Positions 1 through 8,820 of a stretch of DNA of 37,926 bases are shown here, piece by piece. The notes under the pieces were generated by a model. The model ran no database searches and was not told the origin of the DNA. It was given only the letters and a program-made list of their open reading frames with translations. This DNA comes from an uncultured Helicobacter sp. (GTDB lineage: Bacteria; Campylobacterota; Campylobacteria; Campylobacterales; Helicobacteraceae), in assembly GCA_949299115.1 (NCBI GenBank), contig CASFZH010000019.1, positions 1 to 37,926 of the forward strand. Direction: 5' to 3'. The position numbers were made by a program, and so were the translations under genes. Within the stretch, counting starts at the first letter, position 1; every line of letters starts with the position of its first letter.

Positions 1-1544
1 GTTTGTTCTAAAGAGCTTGCTTGTGTGTTAGAGCTTTGTGATAATTCTTTCACTGTGCTTTCTAATTCTTTTGACTTCGATTCGAGTTCTTTGGCAAAAT
101 TAAGAGAAACTTGCAACATATTGGCAATAGAATTACCTAATTCATTCACACCATTTTCTAATCCTTGTGGATTTTCTATTCTTAGTGTGAAATCATTAGC
201 TTGAAATGATTCAAGTACTTTTTTTGGTTTTGCAAGATTTGCTCCTACAAGATTAAAAAGGGTTTGGGACATTTCATTCAATGAATCCTTTAGTTGATTT
301 ATTTGTGGATTAGGGCTTGTTTTAGCAATAGTTTTACCAAATTTTCCTTCTTTTGCTTCATTTACAATATATACTACTTCATCTACCAATAATGCATCTT
401 GCTCTAAGCCTTTTTGTGTTTTTTGGATATTGTCATTAATAGCTTTTGCCATGACACCCAACTCATCTTGCGTTTTAATAATGATTGGCTTTGGAGCTTC
501 TTTAGTTTCATGATTGAGGTATTTGAAAAAGGAGAGTAAGAAAACTTCAATTTTATTAACAGGACCTATAAGCTTTTTGATAAATAAAAAGAGGATAACC
601 CCTATTATCAATAACAATATAAATGCTATAATAATGCCATTTATAAGGTTTTGATTAACTGCCTCCGTATAATCATTTTGGTTTGCAACAGCGACAATAG
701 CCCATCCAAATGGGAATTGTTTATATAAAGCAAAACGTTTGATGTTGTCTATATCATATTCTAGCTCACCTTCACTTTTAGTCTCAAGGACACGTTGTAA
801 AATCATTTCATGTGGCCTCAAAGTATTTGAGGTATTAATGAGTGCTTCATTTTTATGCGAAAAAATTCTACCCGTGGAATCTGCAATATAAATGTCTAAA
901 CTTGGAAGCTCTTTCCTCTCAAAATTTCTAAATCTTTTTTGAAAATCATCAACAAAAACATCAATACCAATGACACCAATGAATTCACCATTTTTAATGA
1001 GTGGCATACTAATCGAACTCAAAGTCATGCCGTTATATTTTCCCGCTTCACTTCTATATACTGGAATGACAATAAGTGTTGGTACGCGGGTTTGCATAAA
1101 TTTACTTTTAGCTTCTTGATACCATGGTCTTTGTCTAGGGTCAAAGGAAACATCATCATAAGTGTGTGATAACGGTGCATATGCATTATCTTTATCAAAA
1201 TCTTGCATAATCATCTTACCATTTTCAAAGCCTATATATACAGACGGATAATGAACTAAATTGGCTGTGTTTGCTAAAATTTCTCGTTGGGAAATTATAT
1301 CATCATCATTTATAGTACTCATCGCATTAGCAATAAAATGCAAATGTTGCAAAGCTTCAATATTCATAGTAATATTAATAGTAGTAAAGGAAGCATCAAG
1401 TGCACCTTGTTGAATGCTTTTATATAAACTTACTACCTCATTTGCAGTTCTTTTGTAATTAAATATAGTTACAGCAACGATAATGATAATAAATGATGCT
1501 AAAATCCCAAAAATCAATTTATTAGCAAGTGATGTAAACTTCAT
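1..1544 (-). CDS. Methyl-accepting chemotaxis protein with dCache sensor domain (3' end outside window)
   Basis: Inner-membrane chemoreceptor that would pass a periplasmic ligand signal to CheA/CheW. The 514 visible residues hold TM1 (about 9-28), a large periplasmic double-Cache domain (about 35-290), TM2 (about 305-330), a HAMP-like stretch and the start of the cytoplasmic coiled coil; the signalling tip lies beyond position 1. The sensor carries FDPRQRPWY at residues 134-142, a Cache hallmark, followed by Tyr163 and Asp195. This resembles the published amino-acid-binding dCache pattern (Y-x4-R-x-W-Y...Y...D), except that the first Tyr is Phe here. The ATG at 1544 has a strong AAGGAGG ribosome site (1549-1555). 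The gene appears monocistronic, is divergent from nothing, and has its own promoter with a poly-T tract. The ligand cannot be named from sequence alone. Confidence 0.93.
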   Translation of the reverse strand, partial: MKFTSLANKLIFGILASFIIIIVAVTIFNYKRTANEVVSLYKSIQQGALDASFTTINITMNIEALQHLHFIANAMSTINDDDIISQREILANTANLVHYPSVYIGFENGKMIMQDFDKDNAYAPLSHTYDDVSFDPRQRPWYQEAKSKFMQTRVPTLIVIPVYRSEAGKYNGMTLSSISMPLIKNGEFIGVIGIDVFVDDFQKRFRNFERKELPSLDIYIADSTGRIFSHKNEALINTSNTLRPHEMILQRVLETKSEGELEYDIDNIKRFALYKQFPFGWAIVAVANQNDYTEAVNQNLINGIIIAFILLLIIGVILFLFIKKLIGPVNKIEVFLLSFFKYLNHETKEAPKPIIIKTQDELGVMAKAINDNIQKTQKGLEQDALLVDEVVYIVNEAKEGKFGKTIAKTSPNPQINQLKDSLNEMSQTLFNLVGANLAKPKKVLESFQANDFTLRIENPQGLENGVNELGNSIANMLQVSLNFAKELESKSKELESTVKELSQSSNTQASSLEQ

Positions 1545-1553
1545 TTAACCTCC

Positions 1554-1570
1554 TTCTTGTTTTACAAGAA
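1554..1570 (-). promoter_or_regulatory. Short hairpin abutting the chemoreceptor ribosome-binding site
   Basis: On the minus strand TTCTTGT and ACAAGAA form a perfect 7-bp stem with a 3-nt loop. The 3' arm runs straight into the AAGGAGG Shine-Dalgarno sequence (1549-1555), so the stem shares two A residues with it. It could influence ribosome access to the chemoreceptor mRNA; that role is inference. Confidence 0.5.
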
Positions 1571-1595
1571 TAAAAAAATAAATAAAAAGCAAATA

Positions 1596-1601
1596 ATTAT
1601 A
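1596..1601 (-). promoter_or_regulatory. Probable -10 box (TATAAT) of the chemoreceptor gene
   Basis: A perfect TATAAT read on the minus strand, about 52 nt before the ATG at 1544, giving a leader of roughly 45 nt. Two bases upstream (minus sense) begins a run of 14 T, so that run fills the region normally occupied by the -10/-35 spacer. Confidence 0.6.
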
Positions 1602-1603
1602 AC

Positions 1604-1617
1604 AAAAAAAAAAAAAA
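1604..1617. repeat. Poly-A/T tract, 14 nt, in a promoter spacer
   Basis: An uninterrupted run of 14 A on the plus strand (14 T in the sense of the chemoreceptor gene) directly upstream of its TATAAT. Tracts of this length slip during replication, and poly-T tracts near promoters tune expression in Helicobacter pylori (for example sabA), so variable transcription is possible here. Confidence 0.7.
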
Positions 1618-1689
1618 GAAAGATACTTTTTATAAAATAAGAGCAATAAAAATACTCTATTGTATAAAATGGAATAATGAAACTTTATA

Positions 1690-3012
1690 TTATTTTATAG
1701 CTTGTAGACTTTGGAATAATAAATATTTAAGTGCTTGTATATTTGTTTGTTGTACTGACGAAATTGGACATATAAAAAGTGGTTGTTTACTATTTTCATT
1801 CTTATTTTTTGTGTGAAGATGGACTGTGATTCCATGTTGTATAAATTGCAAGAGAGATTCCGAAACAAACACTTTTGTATCAAAAAACGTACAATCCTTG
1901 TCATCAAAAACAAAGCTACCCAACTGTTCATGTAAAATAATGTCGCTTTTTGTTAAGGCTATCGCATAATGACGATTTGCTAGGGTTGGAGAATATTGCA
2001 ATAATTCTGTATACAAAATTTGAAATTGCCGTATTAGCACCATTTCAGAAGTACTATAAGAGTGATTAGGAAATATATTAGGTATATCGGTATATAGTGT
2101 AATATGGGATTGCATGTTCGATGTGTGTGATGCGGAATCTGTGGAATTTATATTATGTGATAACGATATATTTCTATCATTATGGGAATCAGAGTCTAGT
2201 TGAGTATGTAGAATGCTGTCATGTAAAGCCACAGAATCTTGGGGGGCATTGGATTGCAATTCTATAGCACGTGAAACGTCGAGCATAAACAATAAAAGAT
2301 TGGTTCGTTCAATATGTTGTAAAAACTGCAAGCCAAGCCCCCTCCCCTCACTTGCTCCTTTAATTAATCCGGGAATATCAGCCATTACATAAGAGTGGTA
2401 TTCATCAATATCTACAACTCCAAGATTTGGTATCAATGTTGTAAATTCATAATTGGCAATCTTTGGACGAGAATTTGTAAGAATTGAAATAAGACTTGAC
2501 TTTCCAACATTTGGGAATCCAACTAAGGCAATATCAGCAATAAGCTTTAATTCAAGTCGTACCTCAAGTTTTCGTCCTTCTAATCCTTTTTGTGCATAGG
2601 TAGGTCTTTGATTAATAGAGCTTTTAAAATGTGCATTACCCAGTCCCCCCTTACCACCATCGAGTATTTTAACTTTCTCTCCATCATTAATTAAATCCAA
2701 CAATATGGTATTATCAGATGTATCAATAACTTGTGTTCCAGGTGGGACCTTAATATATATATTTTCTCCATTTTTACCATTACAATTGCACCCAGAACCC
2801 GGCTTTCCATTTTTAGCAATGTATTTTTTATGTCCTCTAAAATGTGCAAGAGTTGTTGTATTTTTGTCCACAACAAAATATACATCGCCACCCTTTCCAC
2901 CATTGCCACCATCAGGACCGCCTTGAATGACAAACTTTTCTCTTCTAAAACTGACAGCTCCAGCTCCTCCATGACCAGAGGCAATTGTAATTTCCACACT
3001 ATCAACAAACAT
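1690..3012 (-). CDS. obg: GTPase Obg/CgtA
   Basis: Essential GTPase linked to 50S ribosome assembly and stress control. The glycine-rich Obg fold occupies residues 1-160 (many GG and GKGG turns). The G domain follows: P-loop GFPNVGKSS at 165-173, switch I around FTTLIPNLG (190-198), DIPG at 212-215 with the Obg-typical GASEGRGLG after it, TKSD at 354-357 as the base-specificity motif, and a Ser-rich G5 near the C-terminus. The odd feature is an insertion of about 75 residues (251-325), rich in Ser, Asp, Asn and His, between G3 and G4; usual Obg proteins have a short loop there. There is no C-terminal OCT domain. It lies 57 nt downstream of tatC on the same strand. Confidence 0.97.
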   Translation of the reverse strand: MFVDSVEITIASGHGGAGAVSFRREKFVIQGGPDGGNGGKGGDVYFVVDKNTTTLAHFRGHKKYIAKNGKPGSGCNCNGKNGENIYIKVPPGTQVIDTSDNTILLDLINDGEKVKILDGGKGGLGNAHFKSSINQRPTYAQKGLEGRKLEVRLELKLIADIALVGFPNVGKSSLISILTNSRPKIANYEFTTLIPNLGVVDIDEYHSYVMADIPGLIKGASEGRGLGLQFLQHIERTNLLLFMLDVSRAIELQSNAPQDSVALHDSILHTQLDSDSHNDRNISLSHNINSTDSASHTSNMQSHITLYTDIPNIFPNHSYSTSEMVLIRQFQILYTELLQYSPTLANRHYAIALTKSDIILHEQLGSFVFDDKDCTFFDTKVFVSESLLQFIQHGITVHLHTKNKNENSKQPLFICPISSVQQTNIQALKYLLFQSLQAIK

Positions 3013-3069
3013 TATATTCCTTGTATTGAAATAGTATAAATATCTTTTAAAGACTGTAAAAATTGATTC

Positions 3070-3885
3070 TTATTTTTCATTGTTATGTATAATATTTTGA
3101 GATTCTGTTGTATTTTCTTGTGTCTGCATCAATGTATCATTGCTAGAATCTGTTTTTTGCGTTGTGTTTTTTGATTCTGGATTTACAAATTTTAAAATAA
3201 TATAAGCAAATCCGTATAAAACTACCATCGGTAATGCTAAGAGCAATTGAGAAATGACATCAGGAGGTGTTACAATTGCTGCGATAATAAAAATAGCTAC
3301 TACGGCATAACGAAAATATCGACTTAATGTGGCATCAGTAATTAATCCAATCTTACCCAAAAAAAATGCCATAACTGGTAATTCAAACATAAAGCCAAAT
3401 GCCAACATAATACGTATGAAAAATGATAAATATTCGTTGCTTGAAATCGTTGCTTCTATAATTTCATTACCAAAAGCAAGAACATATCGAATGAGAATGG
3501 GAAAAACTATTTCATAACAGAAAATAAGCCCCGTAGCAAACATAAAACTACCAAAGAAAACAAAAGGCAAAACAAGTTTTTTTTCATGTTTGTAAAGACC
3601 GGGTGCAACGAAAAGCCATAATTGCCAAAATACAATTGGAATAGCAAAAATAAATGCACTAAAAAAACTTACTTTTATTGCAACAAAGAGATATTCTGCT
3701 GGAGCTACTTGAATGAGTTTGCCTTTTATGCCACTTGCAAATGCTAATTCAATAGGTAATTGGATAAGTTTAAAAATATCTTGATGAAAAGAAAAACAAA
3801 CTGCAAAACAAATTACAACACTAAGCAAAGAAACAATAAGACGTTTGCGCAAGTCTTGTAAATGTGGTCGTAATTCTTCAAACAT
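3070..3885 (-). CDS. tatC: Sec-independent protein translocase TatC
   Basis: Polytopic receptor of the twin-arginine export pathway, which binds RR signal peptides together with TatB. The N-terminus MFEELRPHLQDLRKRL is the conserved cytoplasmic start of TatC. Six hydrophobic segments follow over residues 15-235, including the family-typical FWQLWLFVAPGLYKHEKK region (about 85-102) and FELPV near 162-166. The last 35 residues are hydrophilic, rich in Ser, Thr, Asn and Gln, and unlikely to be conserved. tatB lies 121 nt upstream on the same strand, the usual tatB-tatC order of this group. Confidence 0.97.
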   Translation of the reverse strand: MFEELRPHLQDLRKRLIVSLLSVVICFAVCFSFHQDIFKLIQLPIELAFASGIKGKLIQVAPAEYLFVAIKVSFFSAFIFAIPIVFWQLWLFVAPGLYKHEKKLVLPFVFFGSFMFATGLIFCYEIVFPILIRYVLAFGNEIIEATISSNEYLSFFIRIMLAFGFMFELPVMAFFLGKIGLITDATLSRYFRYAVVAIFIIAAIVTPPDVISQLLLALPMVVLYGFAYIILKFVNPESKNTTQKTDSSNDTLMQTQENTTESQNIIHNNEK

Positions 3886-4006
3886 ATTTTTGCCTTTCTA
3901 TATTTCTATATGTTTTTATCTAATTCTGTATCAAAGAATCAATAGTATTTATTATTGTAACACTATATTGTAGAGATTCTCTTGTTAGCTAGTATCTATT
4001 TTATTC

Positions 4007-4594
4007 TTACAAATCTAGACGTTGTTTGAAAAGAGATTGCTGAAAATTATCATATTGATTACTTGTGGATGCAGAATGTGATGTAGCATCATGTTGTGAT
4101 TGTGTGTCATTCCTTTCTTCATGTATCTTGTTCGGTGAATCTGATAAATTGATTTGTGTTTCTATGTAATCATTGTTAGTAATGTTTGTAGTAGAATCAT
4201 GGGAACTTTGCATATTCTCTGTGATTGTTGTTTGTGATTCTATGTTATTTGTAATGGCTGAATCAAGTTGAACCGGCTTTGGCTGATAATTTTCAAATAA
4301 ATGTTGAATATCATTCATATCTTGTTTGATGTCGTCTATTAATTTTGCATCTTTTATATCTTTACTAATGTCAATACCTTGTTCCAATTTTGCTTTATAC
4401 TCATCTGCTTCACGTTTGAGCTCTGCAAGATTAACCTCTCTATCCAAAGTTTCTTTAGCATCATGTACTGCTTTTTTGAATACACGTAAAATCTTCGCTA
4501 TTTCTATTATAGCATTAGGCAATTTATCTGGACCTAATACGATAATGGCAACTATAATAATTAAAATAATCTCACCAAATCCAAATCCAAGCAA
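4007..4594 (-). CDS. tatB: Sec-independent protein translocase TatB
   Basis: Single-span partner of TatC in twin-arginine export. Residues 1-20 start LGFGFGEIILIIIVAIIVLGP, the transmembrane helix and GP hinge typical of TatB. An amphipathic helix and a charged coiled region follow to about residue 100. The remaining 95 residues form a low-complexity tail rich in Asn, Thr, Ser, His and Asp. The start is TTG at 4594: an AAAGG ribosome site lies 7 nt upstream, and this start gives the correct short N-terminus before the helix. It lies 13 nt downstream of motB, so the ribosome site falls next to the motB stop and the two are probably cotranscribed. Confidence 0.93.
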   Translation of the reverse strand: MLGFGFGEIILIIIVAIIVLGPDKLPNAIIEIAKILRVFKKAVHDAKETLDREVNLAELKREADEYKAKLEQGIDISKDIKDAKLIDDIKQDMNDIQHLFENYQPKPVQLDSAITNNIESQTTITENMQSSHDSTTNITNNDYIETQINLSDSPNKIHEERNDTQSQHDATSHSASTSNQYDNFQQSLFKQRLDL

Positions 4595-4607
4595 TTATTA
4601 ACCTTTA

Positions 4608-5381
4608 TTATTGTTGTTGTTGCATATCCTCTAATACTCCTTGCACTTCATGCACAGAAGTTTTTGAAGTTGAAAAAAATATTTCAACTCTATTATTTGC
4701 ACGACGATTCACCTCACTAGTATTAGCCACAAGAGGATGATATTGCCCATACGAAGTATAAGATAAACGAGCAGGATCTACACCCTTGCTAATAAGATAT
4801 TCCATAACATTAAATGCACGATCTGCTGCAAGCTCATAATTATTTCGATGAGATACTGGTGTAGAATTATCAGTGTATCCCTTAATATTAATGTTGACTT
4901 CTGGAGGTAATTTTGCAATTGTTGTAGCAAGCAAATCAAGTTCAGTACGTGTATCATGATTTGCAATATCAGCTGTCCCTGGCTCAAATAAAATATCTGC
5001 TGGTAAACGTAGTATTGTGCCTTGCTCAATTTGCTCCAATAACCCCCCGTCTTGAATTAGATTAGATAATTGAGTAATAGTAACGACTGTTGTTGGTGAA
5101 TTCACATTTGTTGAAGTATTTTTCTTTGTATCAGTTGTTTCTTGTTTCACAGTGCCTGGATCTGGAGGAATAATGAGAATAGGCATTGTTCTTTCGGGCA
5201 TTGGTGTAGCATCAAAAATTGTAATGAATGCTTGTGTAACTGCTTTAATTTTTGAAGTATTAGTAGCAGATATTGCATATAATGCAATAAAGAGAGCTAA
5301 TAATAAAGATAAAAAATCTGCATAGGGAACAGCCCATTTTTCTCCAGCAGGGCATTCTTCACATTTACATTTCTTCGCCAT
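4608..5381 (-). CDS. motB: Flagellar motor stator protein MotB
   Basis: Stator subunit that couples proton flow to flagellar rotation and anchors to peptidoglycan. The N-terminus carries ECPAGEKWAVPYADFLSLLL, the classic MotB transmembrane segment; Asp22 is the proton-carrying residue. A plug/linker region follows, then an OmpA-like peptidoglycan-binding domain over about residues 125-250, with NRRANNRVEIFFS near the end. Two ATGs lie side by side (5384 and 5381). The second is chosen because it sits 5 nt from the AAGGAG ribosome site and gives the MAKK start known for Helicobacter MotB. motA is 70-odd nt upstream on the same strand. Confidence 0.97.
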   Translation of the reverse strand: MAKKCKCEECPAGEKWAVPYADFLSLLLALFIALYAISATNTSKIKAVTQAFITIFDATPMPERTMPILIIPPDPGTVKQETTDTKKNTSTNVNSPTTVVTITQLSNLIQDGGLLEQIEQGTILRLPADILFEPGTADIANHDTRTELDLLATTIAKLPPEVNINIKGYTDNSTPVSHRNNYELAADRAFNVMEYLISKGVDPARLSYTSYGQYHPLVANTSEVNRRANNRVEIFFSTSKTSVHEVQGVLEDMQQQQ

Positions 5382-5457
5382 CATTTCTCCTTTATAATAT
5401 TTAAGATAAAGAAATTAGCCACAAAGCTTAATACTAAGATGTATCCCATATTACATT

Positions 5458-6228
5458 CTATTCAAATTGTGAAATTTTTGGTTCCCCTGGTGGGATAAAG
5501 CCGAGTAATTTTGCCTCTAAATTTCTAGGGTTATCCCCATTTGCTATACCAACTACAGCTTCTACAATCATATTCTTCTCTGTTATAATATCGTGCGATT
5601 TTGCTTTTATTTTGTGACCAAATGGACCAAAAATCGCATAGGCACTCATAATTCCAGTAACTGTTGCAGTAAAAGCACCAGAAATCCCTGCTGCCATAGC
5701 AGCTGGATTATCAAGAAGTGTAAGGGCCAACATCAAACCACACACCGCACCAACCAAACCAAAAGTTGGTGATGTTTCACCCATAAGTAACCAATAATGT
5801 GCAGCACCATGATAGTAATGCTCTAATTGCTCAATTTGAATTTCCATATCTTCACGCACATCTTTGGCTTCACGACCATCGATAATCATTGACATTGCCT
5901 CACGTGTAAAATCATCTTCTAATTGTGAAACCCTTGCTTCAAGCGTGAGCAATCCATTCTTTCTGGCCTCTGTGCTAAACTCCACCATTTGTCTGATTGT
6001 ATTATTCAAATTAACTTTCGGATTTACAAAGACCATTTTCAACTCTTTAAATGCTGCTTTGACAGCATGTGCATGAGTAGCAGTCATAGCAGAAAACATT
6101 GCAGTTGGAATAACTATTAATACTGAACTAAGGTGAATCAAATGCAGAGGATTTCCACCTTCTAAAATATCTCCGACCGAAATACTTGTGATCGATAAAA
6201 TCAAACCTAGAATTGACGATAAATCCAT
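5458..6228 (-). CDS. motA: Flagellar motor stator protein MotA
   Basis: Four-helix stator subunit partnering MotB. The 256 residues match the family length. The first two helices lie within residues 1-60. A cytoplasmic loop contains the charged stretch REAKDVREDMEIQIEQLEHY (about 120-139), which meets the rotor protein FliG. The last two helices carry the conserved prolines in SPTFGLVGAVCGL and in YAIFGPFGHKI. A GAGAGGATAGG purine stretch precedes the ATG. It is followed on the same strand by motB, tatB and tatC, an arrangement that suggests one long transcript with possible internal starts. Confidence 0.97.
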   Translation of the reverse strand: MDLSSILGLILSITSISVGDILEGGNPLHLIHLSSVLIVIPTAMFSAMTATHAHAVKAAFKELKMVFVNPKVNLNNTIRQMVEFSTEARKNGLLTLEARVSQLEDDFTREAMSMIIDGREAKDVREDMEIQIEQLEHYYHGAAHYWLLMGETSPTFGLVGAVCGLMLALTLLDNPAAMAAGISGAFTATVTGIMSAYAIFGPFGHKIKAKSHDIITEKNMIVEAVVGIANGDNPRNLEAKLLGFIPPGEPKISQFE

Positions 6229-6301
6229 ACCTATCCTCTCTCTATAAAATTAATTAAAATGTAAGCAAATGACATGCCTTATTTTCTAAAAAACATATTA
6301 T

Positions 6302-7084
6302 TTACAATGAGTAATCTCTAATTTTTGTAACACCATGTCTTTTGGAGCAAACTTGACAATCTTCATTTTTTGCTATATGAACTTTCCTAAAATTCATCGT
6401 TTTTATATCCATCGTTAAAAGAGTATTTGTTAAAAGACTACCAATATTTAGAATATATTTAATAGCTTCACTTGCCTGTATGCAACCAATGATTCCAGGA
6501 ACTACACCAAATAGTCCCGCTGTAAATATTGCATTAAGTTCTTTTGCTGGAGGTTCATCAAAAGCACAAGAAAAACAGGCACTCTCATAGGGCAAAATCG
6601 TCATGGTTTGACCTCTATATTTTAATACCCCAGCATGACTAAACGGTTTATTTGCGACCACACAAGCATCATTGATGAGAAATTTACTTGCAAAATTATC
6701 AGTGGCATCAACAATAAAATCATAATTTTGTATGATTGGAATCGCATTATCAACAGTTAATTTTTCAAAATATGTATCTACAACAATATTAGGGTTGATA
6801 TTGCACATTTTTAATTGTGCTGAAGAAATTTTAGATTTTCCAATATCCGAAGTAGCATGGATAATCTGCCTTTGTAAATTGCTTATTTCAACAGTATCAT
6901 AATCTAAAATTCCAATTCTTCCAATTCCAGCTGCACTTAAGTATAGACAAACCGGGGAACCCAAGCCACCTGCACCTATGACCAACACTTTAGCATGTGA
7001 CAACTTATTCTGTCCTTCTTCGCCCACATCTTCTAACATTAAATGACGCAAATATCTTTCTTTTAATAAAGATTCTGATTCCAT
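6302..7084 (-). CDS. ThiF/MoeB/HesA family adenylyltransferase (E1-like)
   Basis: Activates the C-terminus of a ubiquitin-like sulfur carrier (ThiS or MoaD type) by adenylation, in thiamine or molybdopterin synthesis. It has the family start ERYLRHLMLEDVGEEGQNKL, the nucleotide-binding GAGGLGS (residues 37-43) in a Rossmann fold, DYDTVEISNLQRQ, the catalytic DATDNF, and two zinc-binding pairs, CFSC and CQVC. At 260 residues it is the compact MoeB/ThiF form without a rhodanese domain. The choice between MoeB and ThiF cannot be made from sequence, and no sulfur-carrier gene is beside it. It lies 43 nt downstream of the hydrolase gene on the same strand. Confidence 0.9.
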   Translation of the reverse strand: MESESLLKERYLRHLMLEDVGEEGQNKLSHAKVLVIGAGGLGSPVCLYLSAAGIGRIGILDYDTVEISNLQRQIIHATSDIGKSKISSAQLKMCNINPNIVVDTYFEKLTVDNAIPIIQNYDFIVDATDNFASKFLINDACVVANKPFSHAGVLKYRGQTMTILPYESACFSCAFDEPPAKELNAIFTAGLFGVVPGIIGCIQASEAIKYILNIGSLLTNTLLTMDIKTMNFRKVHIAKNEDCQVCSKRHGVTKIRDYSL

Positions 7085-7127
7085 AATTTATAGTCCTAAA
7101 ATATTGTATATTTTTTAATTAATATAT

Positions 7128-7736
7128 TTACACATCGATATATTTTATCCATGATGGAATATTTTTCTGTTCTGTTTGCACATATGTATCCTCTCCATGT
7201 CCCGGATGTATAGGAAAATTATTATCAATTTTTAAAAATCTTTCAAGCGAATCTTTCATATCCAATGGATTAGAGTAAGGAAAATCGTAGCGTCCTATAC
7301 TTCTATAAAAAATAAAATCACCAGTAAAAAAATGGTTATTAATTTCGATAATACTACAACCGGGAGTATGACCGGGGAAATGCCAATAGGTTACCTTAAT
7401 ATTGTGAATATCAAAAGTGGTATTCGTTTTGTAATGTTCTATATATACATTGGCTTTACATGGAGTTAATCCCAAATTAAAACAATCAGATTCCAACATA
7501 AAAGAATCTTGTTTCGGACAATATACTTTTGCTTGTGTTGCTTGTTGCAAAATTGCGGTATCCCATATATGGTCAAAATGTCCATGCGTGATTAAAATTG
7601 CTTTAAGATTTGATGTGTGCTTGAGAATCCATTTAGCAGAACCGTAGCCAGGATCTATTGCAAACTCAAATGCACCAAATTTTAAAATATATGCGTTTGT
7701 TAAATATTCTCCAAAGGGTTGTTTTATAATATCCAT
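7128..7736 (-). CDS. Metallo-beta-lactamase-fold hydrolase (glyoxalase II-like)
   Basis: Probable cytoplasmic metal-dependent hydrolase, such as a thioester (glyoxalase II-type) hydrolase. It has the metal-binding motif THGHFDH (residues about 50-56), a second His in GHTPGC, the Asp in FTGDFIF and a final His in HPGHGEDT, so the full ligand set H-x-H-x-D-H...H...D...H is present. The 202-residue length fits small MBL-fold proteins with no C-terminal glyoxalase II helical domain, so the exact substrate is open. The ATG at 7736 is preferred to an in-frame TTG one codon upstream; no clear ribosome site helps. Confidence 0.88.
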   Translation of the reverse strand: MDIIKQPFGEYLTNAYILKFGAFEFAIDPGYGSAKWILKHTSNLKAILITHGHFDHIWDTAILQQATQAKVYCPKQDSFMLESDCFNLGLTPCKANVYIEHYKTNTTFDIHNIKVTYWHFPGHTPGCSIIEINNHFFTGDFIFYRSIGRYDFPYSNPLDMKDSLERFLKIDNNFPIHPGHGEDTYVQTEQKNIPSWIKYIDV

Positions 7737-7811
7737 CAAAATCTATCGCCTTATTTTTTTATTTATTGTAGCATAAACTTACTTAACTGCATACAAAAAA
7801 GTAACTTATAA

Positions 7812-8729
7812 CTATTTGATTTTACTGCGTTTGTTAGCTAATTTTGCAAGATAGGAACACGCATCAGCATTTTGAAGATAGCATGCTTTTGTATAATATT
7901 GTAGAGCGTTGGCAATGTCATCATTTATATCTTCTGTTACACCTCTTTCATAGATGATTCCAAGATTTAAGCAGGCTGCAGGATAATCTCCGCTGCATGC
8001 TTGATTAAAAAAATGAATAGATTGTGCATAATCTCCAGCACCTTTAGCATAATTATAACGTAAAACACCAAGATTAAAACACGCCACATTATCCCCCATG
8101 CTGCAACTACGGCTATAATAATTTTGTGCTTGAGTAAGATTTACATTCTGTCCATTTTTATCATCTAAATTGCCGCTATACATTACGCCAAGATTCTGAC
8201 AGGACTCTTTATTGCCTGCCTTACAAGCTTTAGCATAGAGATCCATAGTGCGATTTTGCTGTGCTTTTTCTTGCTCTTCGTCTTGTTTTTCTTTTTCTCT
8301 TTGTGCTCTATTTGTGTGTTCATAGAAAGCCAAATTATTGCAAGCATCGTAATTTCCTCCATTGCAAGCTTTTGTGTAGAATACCATCATAGCATTATAA
8401 TATTCATTCTTCTTTCTTTTACGTTCAGAACTAGAAATTTTTTTACTACTAAGCATATCAATCATCTTTCCTTGAACAATACCAGCAGATAGACATGCGA
8501 TAAAGTTATTTTGTTCGCATAATCTTGCAAATAATGGCAAAGACTCTTCTAAATTGCCACGTTTATAAAGATTGTAAGCACTTTCATAATCCAATTGGAG
8601 ATTATATTGTTGATTATAATATGCATCTGTATTATAATTATATGGTGTCCAATAGTATTGGTTTGCCCATACCATAATGATAAGTGAATAAAACGTATAT
8701 ACAATGGCAATTTTCACTGATAGCTTCAT
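7812..8729 (-). CDS. Cysteine-rich Sel1-repeat protein (Hcp-like), secreted
   Basis: Secreted or periplasmic alpha-helical repeat protein of the Helicobacter cysteine-rich (Hcp) type. After a signal peptide (about residues 1-22: a basic start, then a hydrophobic run ending in VWA) come six Sel1-like repeats. Each carries a C-x7-C pair (for example CNGGNYDAC, CKAGNKESC, CSMGDNVAC, CSGDYPAAC), a spacing known to form intra-repeat disulfides in Hcp proteins. An acidic/Gln-rich insert lies in the middle repeat. An upstream in-frame ATG (8759) exists, but the AAGGAG at 8737-8742 lies 7 nt before the ATG at 8729, which also begins a proper signal peptide. Some Hcp proteins bind penicillin or act on host cells; the role here is unknown. 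Divergent from the lipoprotein pair. Confidence 0.88.
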   Translation of the reverse strand: MKLSVKIAIVYTFYSLIIMVWANQYYWTPYNYNTDAYYNQQYNLQLDYESAYNLYKRGNLEESLPLFARLCEQNNFIACLSAGIVQGKMIDMLSSKKISSSERKRKKNEYYNAMMVFYTKACNGGNYDACNNLAFYEHTNRAQREKEKQDEEQEKAQQNRTMDLYAKACKAGNKESCQNLGVMYSGNLDDKNGQNVNLTQAQNYYSRSCSMGDNVACFNLGVLRYNYAKGAGDYAQSIHFFNQACSGDYPAACLNLGIIYERGVTEDINDDIANALQYYTKACYLQNADACSYLAKLANKRSKIK

Positions 8730-8736
8730 TATTAAA

Positions 8737-8742
8737 CTCCTT
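8737..8742 (-). promoter_or_regulatory. Ribosome-binding site that fixes the Hcp-like start
   Basis: AAGGAG on the minus strand with a 7-nt spacer to the ATG at 8729. It lies inside the longer reading frame that begins at 8759 and argues against that longer start. Confidence 0.75.
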
Positions 8743-8811
8743 AATTCATTGATTTTCATGCAAAATTATATTAATATTTCAATGATTTTAGGTAAAAAAT
8801 ATCGTGTATGT

Positions 8812-8817
8812 GGAGGA
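8812..8817 (+). promoter_or_regulatory. Ribosome-binding site that fixes a TTG start
   Basis: GGAGGA lies 3-4 nt before an in-frame TTG at 8821. The upstream ATGs in this frame (8758, 8782) have no purine-rich site, and using them would put a charged stretch in front of the lipoprotein signal. Confidence 0.65.
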
Positions 8818-8820
8818 ATT

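Noticed and set aside
8704-8820. Longer N-terminus for the TPR-like lipoprotein
   Set aside because: It would overlap the divergent Hcp-like gene, has no ribosome site, and would bury the lipobox behind a charged extension.
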